DNA from: Zelonia costaricensis
Taxonomy: Eukaryota > Euglenozoa > Kinetoplastea > Trypanosomatida > Trypanosomatidae
DNA length: 29,347 nt
Direction of reading: 5' to 3'
Assembly (NCBI GenBank): GCA_030849075.1
Contig: JASAOO010003217.1
Location: forward strand, 1-29,347
Part shown: positions 15,378-24,700 of the stretch, piece by piece
Numbering within the stretch: the first letter of the stretch is position 1
Layout: every line of letters starts with the position of its first letter
Program-made: the position numbers and the translations under genes
Notes under the pieces: model-generated
What the model saw: only the letters and a program-made list of their open reading frames with translations
Told to the model about the DNA's origin: nothing
Databases searched by the model: none

Positions 15378-18059
15378 ATGTTTCGCCTCAGCTCCCGCAC
15401 CCTCGCCGCCGTCTTGGCGCGCGACATCGTCGATGCGGCGACGCAGCTGAACGCGCTGCTCGATGTCTCGAAACGAGCCCACCCCGCCTCTCCGGACGAG
15501 ATCAAGATGTTCCTGCACAACAAGGTGTCACCGGTGCTGGCCAGCACGGAGCTCGACCGCCGCGGCAACAGCCGCGAACTGCGCCAGTTTTTGGGTCAGC
15601 TCACGCGCGACGCCGCCTTTGCGAGCCTCATCGTCGGCGCCAGGCCGAACTCGCCCTTCGTTACGTCTATCGCGACGTGCATCAAGGAGGACCAGCAACG
15701 CATGCGCTTCGTGCACAAGATGACCTCGCCGCAGGCTAGCAAGCTCATCGACTACCTCTGCCGCATCGGGGTGACGGATGAGGAGGTGTACCCTCTTCTC
15801 ATCTCGCGGCTCAACTTCGCAAGCCTGGCCGAGCTGTCACGCGCCATGTTCGCCCTCTCCGAGGCGCACCTGCACACGATGAACATGCTCGTGCTGCTGC
15901 CGCTCTACTGCGGCGAGAAGTGGACGCTCGAGTTCGCCCCCGCCAAGGGCCTCTCCGAGAAGTCGGGACGGCAGACCTGCAACGTGTTCGAGGCGGTGCG
16001 CGTACTGCGCGCAATGTCCAAGTCCTGTCGCGTCACCCTGGAAGCAGCGCGGCAGGACTCAACGGCGGCGGCGGTCCCGAGCGAGAGCGTTCACCTGATG
16101 CGCAACACGCTACTTGAGTTCATGTTTGCAAACGCCACAGTGCTGCGTGGGGCGCACTGGCTCAACGTGGCCCGGGCGCTCCTCAACTTCCCAAGTGAGT
16201 TCAGCGAGCTGCGCAACTTCAGCGCCGCCTACCCGGCCATCGAGGAGGAGGCGCGGGCGTGCAGCGCGCAGGCCGCGTCGCCGTCGACGCCGCGCGGGGC
16301 GCCCCGCCTCGTCAACTGCGACGCCGTCGCCGCCGTGGCGATCGCGCGTGTCTTCCAGTACGCGGAGAAGCGCGCCCCGCTGCCCGCCGCCGACGCCAGC
16401 CACCCCATCACACACGATTACCCTTTCGACCTCTCCCTCATGGACTTGATCAAGCTACTGCCGCTGCTGGACCAGTTTCCGCAAGCCGCGGTGCACGCCA
16501 CGACGCAGGAGCGGATGGAGTCGGTGCTACGCGTGTTGACGACGCGCCTGGCGAAGCTGCAGCTGCGTGATCTGGTGATGGCCCTGCAGGTGCTCCGCCG
16601 CGCGCAATCCACTGCGGCGACGCGGGCTGCAGTAGCGACAATCGCCACGGAGGCGGGGCGGCGGCTCGGCACGCCCGCCTCGGCCGACGTGCTCGGCGAC
16701 GTGTCCTTCCGCACCGTGGTGCTGCTGGCCGCCGCCCTGGCCGCCCTGCGCGTCGAGCGCTGCGACGGCTTTGTCGCCTACCTGTCCGCCAACACCGCCG
16801 CCTTCCCGAGGGCGCTGGCGGCGGATACGGTGCTCTCGTTTGTGAACGCGCTCGCCGCGATGGCCAGGGCGATGCCGCGGACAAGCGCCTCCCACCCGGC
16901 ACTCCGCGAGCTGCTCGCCTGCCTCCTGCGCTTCTACCAGCGCCACCTGGCGGAGGGGCCGCTGCTGGAGCTGTACCCCATCGAAGTGGCCAGGATCCTG
17001 CGTGGGTGCGTGCTGCTCGACTATGTCCCCACCGCCGCGGTCCTCGAGGGACTCCTCGGCAGCGCGGCCAAACCCCTCCGCATCAACGCCGCTGTCCACG
17101 AGGCCGGCGGCACGCTCGTCTTCGACCTGTCACGCACGCTGGCGCACTTTGCGAAGGACTTCCGCGCCGCCGACGCCGTGGAGCGGGAGCAGAACTTGTG
17201 GCTCAACGGTGTGCAGCGCAGCGTCATGCCCCTGGCCGCCGCCGGCACCGTAGCGACGGCGCGAGCCCTCGAAGGCAACCGCGTCACGTCGCCGTCGTCG
17301 TCTCACGCGGCGGTGGCGTGGCGCACCACGCTCGAGATGCTCGGCGTCTTTGTTGATGTCCAGCTCGAGAGCGTCCCGTGCCACACGATGGCGTGTCGTC
17401 TACGCGACGTTTTCGCAGAGGTGGAGGCGCTGCTTCGCGGGGCGGCCGCGGCGACCGCAGCGCACTTGGCACGGTGCACGCACCACGTGCACCACCCTGA
17501 CGAGGCGGTGCGCCGTGCACGGCAGACCACCTTTGGCGCCAACTGCAACGTCCACTACCTCTCCGCGCTGCTCATGTTTGAGTACCTGGTGTACCACGGC
17601 TGTTCACAAGCGGCAAGGCAACGTGGCAGCCGCAACCGCGCCACGGCCGTCACGGCAGTTGCCGGGGAGACTGACGCTGCGCTCGCTTCGGCAGACGTGC
17701 CGGCACCCGCAGAGGTGAACGAGGACCGCGCGACGTTAGCGGACCTCAAGGAGCGGTACCGCGTATTCCTGAACAGTCCAATCGCCGACGGCGCCCCGCA
17801 CACACCCATGGGCGTCGTCCAGGACATCTTCGCGTGCCCCCTCTCCGGGCCAGGTGCGGCAAATGGCGGGGTGGCGGGAGTGACGCTTCTCTCCAGGCGG
17901 GAGACGGTTGAAATCACGACGGCGCTGCCGTTCGCGCTCTCACTCGTGATGGAGCCCGGCCCGGTGAACGAGTTCTTCACGGAGCAGTGCATGATGATCA
18001 TGGTGGGCGAAGCAGCGGAGCCGCCTGCAGGTGAGTCAGACGACGCAGCCCATCCGTGA
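15378..18059 (+). CDS. Predicted mitochondrial alpha-helical-repeat protein, 893 residues
   Basis: The open frame begins at a GTG (15294), but the first ATG is at 15378. From there the protein begins MFRLSSRTLAAVLARD, with basic and hydroxylated residues and no acidic residue before position 16, which is typical of a mitochondrial presequence. The rest is almost entirely helix-forming. Repeated Leu/Ala-rich helical pairs (LAELSRAMFALSEA, DLVMALQVLRRAQ, DTVLSFVNALAAMA) recur through about residues 30-620. The pattern resembles the helical arrays of FASTK/RAP, OPR or PPR-like organellar RNA-binding proteins. I do not see a clear C-terminal RAP domain. The last 200 residues contain Ala-rich and polar inserts and a short hydrophobic segment (about 850-880). 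Mitochondrial RNA processing, editing or ribosome assembly is a reasonable inference from fold and location, but no specific protein is recognised. Confidence 0.8.
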   Translation: MFRLSSRTLAAVLARDIVDAATQLNALLDVSKRAHPASPDEIKMFLHNKVSPVLASTELDRRGNSRELRQFLGQLTRDAAFASLIVGARPNSPFVTSIATCIKEDQQRMRFVHKMTSPQASKLIDYLCRIGVTDEEVYPLLISRLNFASLAELSRAMFALSEAHLHTMNMLVLLPLYCGEKWTLEFAPAKGLSEKSGRQTCNVFEAVRVLRAMSKSCRVTLEAARQDSTAAAVPSESVHLMRNTLLEFMFANATVLRGAHWLNVARALLNFPSEFSELRNFSAAYPAIEEEARACSAQAASPSTPRGAPRLVNCDAVAAVAIARVFQYAEKRAPLPAADASHPITHDYPFDLSLMDLIKLLPLLDQFPQAAVHATTQERMESVLRVLTTRLAKLQLRDLVMALQVLRRAQSTAATRAAVATIATEAGRRLGTPASADVLGDVSFRTVVLLAAALAALRVERCDGFVAYLSANTAAFPRALAADTVLSFVNALAAMARAMPRTSASHPALRELLACLLRFYQRHLAEGPLLELYPIEVARILRGCVLLDYVPTAAVLEGLLGSAAKPLRINAAVHEAGGTLVFDLSRTLAHFAKDFRAADAVEREQNLWLNGVQRSVMPLAAAGTVATARALEGNRVTSPSSSHAAVAWRTTLEMLGVFVDVQLESVPCHTMACRLRDVFAEVEALLRGAAAATAAHLARCTHHVHHPDEAVRRARQTTFGANCNVHYLSALLMFEYLVYHGCSQAARQRGSRNRATAVTAVAGETDAALASADVPAPAEVNEDRATLADLKERYRVFLNSPIADGAPHTPMGVVQDIFACPLSGPGAANGGVAGVTLLSRRETVEITTALPFALSLVMEPGPVNEFFTEQCMMIMVGEAAEPPAGESDDAAHP

Positions 18060-18754
18060 GCAGGCCACAGCGCTGTCGCGGGGCGTGGTGAGTGGTGGAA
18101 GGGCAGTCGGGGTGGCTTGTCTTGGAGAAGAAAAGAAAGTGGGGCTCTTCTGCTTTCCGTGGAAGAAAAAGGACCTGCGCGGGAGAGGCGGAGTGCGCGA
18201 AGCTGTTGCTGGATCTGCGGCAGTGGCGCAGTTCGGATCACATGCAGTCAAGAGAACCAAAAAAAAGAAGGAGAAAAAAGGCGAAGACGACAGTGCATCT
18301 GTCACAGTGTCGCGTGGGGAGCCCCAGCGAAGGGAGTGGCGCACAGGCAGCGGCCATGGTGCAAACTCCGGCACCATGGCCGCGCGGTAGGCTCTCGCGG
18401 CAACGCCGCTCCAATGCGAGAAGGCGGCACACAGCCGTCACAACGGCGCGCTCAGCTCAGCGCGGTGCTTCTCCTGGTTCGGTCCGCCGTGAGCGGTGCA
18501 ACGCGTGGAACTCTCGCCGGGAGAGGGGGCGAAGGCCGCGGGAGCTCGCTTTTGTGTTGTTCCGCTGCCTCCGCACCGTTTGGCTCTACGGAGGCCCGTC
18601 AGTTGATGCGACGCGCCGCTACATGGAGGACACAAATGCAGCGGGCCATAAGCGCCCCCTCCCCCTTCGCTCACGCGCTACCCTTGCGCTTTTCACTCTT
18701 TCCGCTCACCTCGTCTTGTTGACCTTTCTGGACTACACTCCGCACAGTGCCGCA
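18060..18754 (+). other. Intergenic region before the 608-residue protein gene
   Basis: This gap of 695 bases contains the 3' flank of the helical-protein gene and the leader of the next. The frame of the next gene stays open across it from a GTG at 18092. However, the translation is Arg/Lys/Ser low complexity, includes an A-rich run (18259-18282) and lacks the downstream codon bias. I therefore treat it as non-coding. Confidence 0.6.
18653..18747 (+). promoter_or_regulatory. Predicted SL acceptor for the 608-residue protein gene
   Basis: No AG occurs between 18653 and 18745, and the stretch is CT-rich. The AG at 18746-18747 lies 7 bases before the ATG at 18755. This is the best acceptor in the gap and decides the start of the following gene. 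If splicing occurs a little further downstream, the next in-frame ATG is at 18785. Confidence 0.6.
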
Positions 18755-20581
18755 ATGCACCGCGCGTCGTGGCCGAGCCGGCCGATGTCGTCGCGGCGGA
18801 GCACTGTCGGCGGCGCGGCGCCGTCCGAGGCGGACCTGACGCGCCGGCGACGCCGCCTTCATCAATCAGGCGCCCTCATCTCGTCCCGCTCCGTCGCCTC
18901 ACGGCCGGATGTGCAGTCCGACTTCGACGTGGTGGACGTCGGGCATGGCCGCCGCGCAACGCCGGTTGAGCACCTTCTCGCGCGCCTGGAGCAGCACGGC
19001 CTGCGGCGGCGCCTACATGCGGAGGATGATGCGGCCTCGTACGCGGTGGACGTCATGGCGCGCCTGGACGAAGAGGCGCACCCGGAGTTCGACCCGGACG
19101 GGGACGCTGCCATTGCAATCCTGCCGTCGTCCCCGACATCGACTGCGTCCTCCAGCATCGGCACGGCCGCATCGCACTGCACTGACCAACGCCACGCCGC
19201 CACCCGCGAGGCACACTACTACCTCTGCGTCCCGTGCGAGCTGCGACTCACCGGCATAATTCGCCACCCACCCGCCTGGCGCGACTTGGAAAACGCCCAC
19301 TTCCACTTCTCCTCCGCGGCGCACCGGGCTGCGGCGTCGTGGATGGCTGACGAGGACATCGACGAGACGCTGCACACCACCCCGCTGGTGGCGCCGACAC
19401 ACTACTACGCCCGCATCTACGTCAACGGCGTGCCGACGCTGCTCTCGCGCCGCCCCGGTGGCGGGGACATGTTCTACCCACTGCCCCACGAGCTCGGGCT
19501 TCTCGCCCCTGCCACATCGCCGAGCGACCGCGTCGCAGCGGGCACGGACAACTTCCACGCACAGCGCCCCCTCTCCCGGGCCCCGTCGCACTCGTCAATG
19601 GAGGGATCCGGCAACGCCGCCCATCGACTCTTCCCGCCGGCGGTGCTGCGTGGGGCGCAGGGCGGGCTGCCGGCGCTGTGGCAGCGCCCACTGCCAAGTG
19701 TGTACACGCGGCAGTTTCAACTAATGCGACGCACCCGCGCTGCGAACGACGTGGAGTTGCCAGACGTCGACCACAAGTACCGTCTTTACGGCAGCGTGGT
19801 GCGGCTGATGGTGTCAGTCGACCACATCGACATCGACGACTACCGCGCCAGCACGTGGCTGCCGCTCGACACGGTGCCGCTGTTGCCGGCGGTGTATCGC
19901 CTGCGACAGGAGCGTGTGCCGAAGCCGCTGCTCGCGCGTCTGCCACCACGAGCCGACAGGATATACGTCCCGCGCTTCCCGGAGGCCGCGCAAGCGGAAA
20001 GCGCCGCCGCCATGCCAGACGTGCCGCACCGCCGTGTGTACACGCAGCCCTACAGGCCCATCGCCCACGGTTCTGGCGACTACGCGCGGCAGGGAGGCGA
20101 TGTGGCCGCGGCGGCGCCGGTGCCGCTGACGGTGTTCGAGGATGAGTGCTACCGTGTGGCCCTCGTTTCCGCCGCGGAGGCGCGGCAGCACCTGGAAGAC
20201 GTGCCGCGGCAGTCGAGCCCGGCGAGGACGCCGAGCAGGAACGGCTCGGTGTCGCCCCCTGGTGCGATCTCAGAGGAGGCGGCGTCGGCAAGCCAGCCGG
20301 TGCTAACGCTCGAGTTGCTGAAGCAGCACGCGCAGTCCACGTCGCAGGGGTGGCAGTCGCCTGCTGGTGAAGGGTCCGCCTCGGCCGTTGGAAGCCCGTA
20401 CAACCCGAGCTCTACTTCGCTGTCGTGCAGGCGTCAACGCACTCCCAGTGGCAGCGGCAGCCAACAGCGGAGTGGCAGCGTTGCATCCGCGTCGTCGCGA
20501 ACGTCTGCGACCACCTCGCCCCCCTCCTCACGCGACTCACCGTCGCGACCCCTCAAGCGTGTTAAACCGGAAAGGTCATGA
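18755..20581 (+). CDS. Hypothetical protein with beta-rich segments and a disordered Ser-rich C-terminus, 608 residues
   Basis: I do not recognise this protein. The start is the ATG following the best splice acceptor; upstream in-frame ATGs (18242, 18623) lie in sequence without coding character. The N-terminus is Arg/Ser-rich. Beta-strand-like segments occur at about residues 151-171 (YYLCVPCELRLTGIIRH), 216-234 (HYYARIYVNGVPTLLSRR) and 339-372 (YRLYGSVVRLMVSVDHIDID). Their hydrophobic alternation and the R-I-Y-V-N-G element are reminiscent of C2-like domains in centriolar and ciliary proteins, but this is only a resemblance. From about residue 486 on the chain is Ser/Pro/Gln-rich with SPxRTPS-like potential phosphorylation sites, and it ends in a basic segment (RPLKRVKPERS). 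There is no signal peptide or membrane helix from the chosen start. Strong third-position G/C supports a real gene; the function is unknown. Confidence 0.75.
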   Translation: MHRASWPSRPMSSRRSTVGGAAPSEADLTRRRRRLHQSGALISSRSVASRPDVQSDFDVVDVGHGRRATPVEHLLARLEQHGLRRRLHAEDDAASYAVDVMARLDEEAHPEFDPDGDAAIAILPSSPTSTASSSIGTAASHCTDQRHAATREAHYYLCVPCELRLTGIIRHPPAWRDLENAHFHFSSAAHRAAASWMADEDIDETLHTTPLVAPTHYYARIYVNGVPTLLSRRPGGGDMFYPLPHELGLLAPATSPSDRVAAGTDNFHAQRPLSRAPSHSSMEGSGNAAHRLFPPAVLRGAQGGLPALWQRPLPSVYTRQFQLMRRTRAANDVELPDVDHKYRLYGSVVRLMVSVDHIDIDDYRASTWLPLDTVPLLPAVYRLRQERVPKPLLARLPPRADRIYVPRFPEAAQAESAAAMPDVPHRRVYTQPYRPIAHGSGDYARQGGDVAAAAPVPLTVFEDECYRVALVSAAEARQHLEDVPRQSSPARTPSRNGSVSPPGAISEEAASASQPVLTLELLKQHAQSTSQGWQSPAGEGSASAVGSPYNPSSTSLSCRRQRTPSGSGSQQRSGSVASASSRTSATTSPPSSRDSPSRPLKRVKPERS

Positions 20582-20620
20582 TGTCGGGCATGCGAAGGAG
20601 GGTTCGAGTGTGTCTGTCTC

Positions 20621-20655
20621 TGTGTGTGTGTGTGTGTCTGTGTGTATGTGCGTGT
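20621..20655. repeat. TG microsatellite (left arm of an inverted repeat)
   Basis: This TG run has a C interruption at 20638, a TATG at 20645-20648 and a C at 20651. Bases 20630-20655 are complementary to 21043-21068 at 24 of 26 positions by my alignment. Confidence 0.85.
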
Positions 20656-21041
20656 CTCTTTGCGTGTGGCTCGCTGCACGGCCGAGACGGAGTGGAACGG
20701 CACAGAAACGAAAAAAGAATGTGCTAGTTGCTGTGCTTGGTCTTTGCGCAGAACGCTGTACAAGATGGACAGCGGCGCCGTACCAGCGCCATGGCGTTGC
20801 TGCACTGTGCGACCCCAGGCTCTCTCTTCTCCCGAGCGTCTACGCCGCTCTTGTCGCCTTTGGAAGCGCCGGCGCGAGTCATCGAGGCACTCGTCTGTGG
20901 ACGCTCTCATTGCGATGGACGACTCTCCTCAACACCATCTCTCCATTTTAAACTCACTCTTCTCCCCTCTTCTTCCGCTTTTCCGTGTTTGTGGCTTGCC
21001 GCACTACGCTACCACGCAGCCTGATCAACGTGGAGGATCAC

Positions 21042-21068
21042 CACACACACATACACACACACACACAC
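21042..21068. repeat. CA microsatellite (right arm of an inverted repeat)
   Basis: This CA run has one ATA interruption near 21051-21053. The interruption falls opposite the TATG interruption of the TG tract at 20645-20648 when the two are paired. Confidence 0.85.
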
Positions 21069-21614
21069 GCTTTCGACCCCCCCCCTCCTCCCGCTCGCTC
21101 TCTCTCGCGACCCCGTCGTGCCCGTACGCTTTCTCTTGTGTTTCCGCCTGGTGGTGCTCACGTTGTGCACAAGTACCTTTCACGAGTCCCTGTTGCCTGC
21201 CTGACAGCGGCCCGCTCGCCCGCTCGCCCGCGCATCTACTCGCATTTTTGTTTTCTCTTGCTACTGAGCACGGACGCAGCGCCTCGCAACGTCACACCTC
21301 TGTGCTTGAGCTCCGCTCCCGGGTCCTTCCCCCACCCCACCCCAACTCCGGCGCTCAGCCACACCGTCTCTCTGCGTGACTGCCACTCTCCTGTTAGCCT
21401 CCTTTCTCTCTCTCTTCCTCTCTTGTCTCTACCATAACTCCTCTGTACACCAAATCAGCCAGCGGCGTTTTCGTTGTTTGTTTTGCAGGTTCACGGGGGT
21501 CTTCGGCGGTTTGGGTAGACCCGCCTCAAGAGGTCGTTATCCTCTGGCCTCACGGCCCCTCTTCTCTCTTCCCCCCCCCCCCCGTCCACAAGAGGGGGTG
21601 CCACTCTTCCACAG

Positions 21615-21720
21615 CTCGTGTGGCAAAAAACACGCGGCGCGTTCTTGTATTGCCACCGCCTCGCTGTTGTTTGGCCGTTATTATTGTCATTTTCATTTTT
21701 TTTTTCTTGCGCGCCACGAG
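21615..21720 (+). promoter_or_regulatory. Predicted SL acceptor for the WD40 gene
   Basis: The stretch 21615-21718 lacks AG and ends in a T-rich tract with a run of nine or more T near 21697-21705. The AG at 21719-21720 leaves a 20-base leader before the ATG at 21741. This is one of the clearest tract/acceptor/ATG arrangements in the window. Confidence 0.65.
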
Positions 21721-21740
21721 TTTGACAGCGGCTGCGGACC

Positions 21741-24700
21741 ATGCTCGATCCCAAGTTCGCCGTGACGGTTCTGCGGAGCCCGTTTGGGGTGCGGGAGGCG
21801 GACTTTGTGACGCCGTACGACCCCGACACCGCCGGCGGCGACGTGCTCTCCTACACGGATGCGCAGGTGGTGAACCGCTACGCGCAGATGCAGCCGCACG
21901 GGGCGCACCCACGCAACCAGACGCGCCGCAGTTACGCCGTCGGAAACGCGCGCGGCATTCAACTGCTCGTGGCGAACACCCGCAGCTCCTCCCTGCCAGG
22001 CCCAGCCGCCCGCTCTCCCTCGAACCAGCAGAACCCCCGCGTGAGCGGCGCGTTCGGGGCGCCGGCGCGGCTTCATGCGCTGTCCAAGCACGAGGACGGC
22101 CGCCTGCTGCTCTGGGACGCGGAGAGCGGCGCCGTCCTCGCCTCCTGCCTCTTCCAGCCCGACTTCACGGTGCGCCACAGCGTCGCGACGTCCTCCTTCG
22201 TGTACAACACGCTGGAGGCCTCGGCGGCCGCGACGGGGGCGGAGGAGGAGACGTGCGTGTACGTATGGGAGCGCCGCGCGCTGCGGAGCGTCACCGTCAT
22301 GCGCGGCCACACCGCCCGCCTCACCGCCTTGGCGGTCTGCCCGATGGAGACCTTCACCCTCGTGGCGACCGCCAGCCTGGATGGCACGCTGCGTCTCTGG
22401 CGGCACGCGCATATGCCCATGCCGCCGCTGTCCAGTGACGACGCCTCTGACTCCGACCCCGTGCAGACGATGTGGGTGCTCGCCACGGCTGAGATTGGCA
22501 CGGTGCACTCGCTCACCTTCCTGTCCTCCGACCTGCTGGTCATCGCGGGCACGCGCTGCACAATGGCCTTCGTCCGCTTCCCCGACTCCCCGCCACGGAG
22601 ACGCGCAGGTGGCAGTGTCGTGACGGCTGATGTGCTGCCCTTTCAGACCGTCACCTCCAACGTGGACGCCGACGGCGGTACGACCTTCCTGCACGTGTGC
22701 CCGTTCAACCGCGTCAACGGCACGCAGCCGCTCTCCGGCGGCTCGCCGACCTCCTCGCCGACGAAGGCGAGAAGTCCGTCGCTGTCGAACAGCCCGAGCA
22801 CGCCGCGCACCAACAGCTCAGGCGCCGTCTCGCCGCTGCCGGCGCCGTCCTACTCGCTCGTGTACTTATTGACCGGCAGCACGAGCGGCTACGTGCAGGA
22901 GTGGGTCGTCGACATCGGCATAGACAACTTGACCGATGCAGTGGGAGCTGGCAAGCCTGCGTACGTCGGTGTGCGGTGCCGGTGGTATCACAAGGCGCAC
23001 TGCGCCACCGTCGACTGCGTCGTGACGGACGAGGACGTGGTGGTGAGCTCGAGCATGTTCGACGGGGTGCAGCTCTACCACCGCAAGAGCGGCGCGACGT
23101 GCGCCATCACGAAGACAGCCGCCGTCCCCGTGCTGGTGCCGCAGCGGCAGGAAGTCGTCTGGGGCACCATCGAAGGCACCGTCAGCGTCGCCAGTTACGC
23201 CCGCTTCGCGAGTGGGGCGGAGAAGGAACTGCACATGCTCTGGAGCGCCAAGCCGCACGCCACGGCGATCCGGGGTGTCTGCCTCGCCCTGACGCCCGAC
23301 TTTCGCTGGGACACCCTGTGCACCGGCGCGGCGGACGGGACAGTGTCTGTGTGGCGGATGCTGTCAGAGCCGGGCCGCATGGTGTCCAGCCGCCGCATGT
23401 CCTTGAAGGAGGCCACCACGGCGCTCTTCCACCGCATCCTGCACGTCCTCGTCGTGCCCGTCTGGTCGCGCCGTCCGCCAACCGGGGCGATGGCCGGCAG
23501 TGCGCCAGTGGCGGCCGTCGTGGCTGGCGTGCGAAGGCAGGGTGCTGGGAAGCCGAACGCGGTGCTCATCACGGAGGTGAGCGCGTCCGGCGACGTGATG
23601 CCGGCGGCGGCGCTGCCCTACGAGGAGGGCGAGGACGTTACGTGTGCGCACGTGGTACGCGGCGGCGCCGGCGCGATGGAGGTGTGGGTCGGCACCCAGA
23701 GCGGGCTTCTCCTGCACAGCACCAAGAAGGCGGCGCAGAAGGCCTGGGCGGCGCTGACGGCTGTGCACTGGGACGCGAAGCCGCGCGGCGGCGTGGAGGC
23801 GATCACGGCGGTCCCGTCGTCGGCTGGCGTGGTCGTCGCCGTCGCCGAGTCGGCCGATGCCCGGCAGGCGGCGCAGCGGCTGTTTCTGTCCCTGGTCCGG
23901 TTGGATCCCAAGGCACAGGGGGCCGAGACCGTGGGGACCGTCTGGGAGGACTCGGTGACGCTGCCCAGCGCCATCACAGCGTCCAGCCGCCGCCACCGCA
24001 GCTTCGGCCTGACGTGGGTTACCCGGGACGAGGTGGCGGAGCCGCAAGGGCAGCCGCAAAACGAGCGGATGCAGCCACACGCGGAGAAACCGAAGCAACC
24101 AGGGGCGTCTGTGGTGGGTGGGCTGCTCGTGTGCGGCAGCGACGGCACGCTCATCCGATGCGCCCGCGCCACGAACCCTGGCGCCGCGGCGCCGGCGTGG
24201 CAGACACCGGAGCTGCTCTTTGTCGCGTCGTCTGTGGGCCCGGGGTCTGCCGTTCAGCGCAACCTCGACGCCACGCCGTCGTCCCTCTCGACCACCATCG
24301 CGGCCGAGAGCGGGACGTCGGATCTCACCTGCGTGGACGTGTTCAGCAAGGCCAAGCGGGTGCTGCTCCCGTCCAAGGCGCGCATGTCGCAGCTGACAGG
24401 CCCGCTCTGCGACGGCGGCTCCAGCAAGGTGCGGCTCCTGGGCGTCAAGCAGGACAAGGGCGAGGCCACGAGCGAGGCGCTCTTCTTCGACGACGCTGGG
24501 CAGGTGAGCTACCGCGTCACCTACGACGGTGCCGTCGTGCCGAGCAGCGCCACCGCCGCCGCCGCGGGGTTGCCCACGGCGAAGGAAAAGCTCCACTACA
24601 CGCCCAGGACCCAAAAGGTGGCGACGCAGCGCACCTCCATCGTTGCGGCGCCGGCGGCCCTCGTTGGCGCCCCGATCACGACGGTGCCGTGCACCGCTGT

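Larger units (their letters stand above)
20582..21740 (+). other. Intergenic region between the 608-residue protein and WD40 genes
   Basis: No gene is seen in 1159 bases. The region holds a TG microsatellite (20608-20660), a CA microsatellite (21042-21068) that is its approximate inverse complement, C runs (21078-21086, 21571-21582) and a long CT-rich tract leading to the WD40 gene. Open frames in the region are low complexity. Confidence 0.7.

Noticed and set aside
18092..18754. N-terminal extension of the 608-residue protein from a GTG
   Set aside because: GTG is not a normal start in trypanosomatids. The added residues are basic low complexity, and the best splice acceptor (18746-18747) lies downstream of them.
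12898..19455. Faint similarity between the FLFLNG segment of the 553-residue protein and the RIYVNG segment of the 608-residue protein
   Set aside because: Only a hydrophobic strand followed by N-G and a later basic residue match, which is too little to claim a shared domain.
20601..20611. GGTTCGAGTGT resembling a tRNA B box
   Set aside because: There is no A box, acceptor stem or anticodon arm around it, and it runs into a TG microsatellite.
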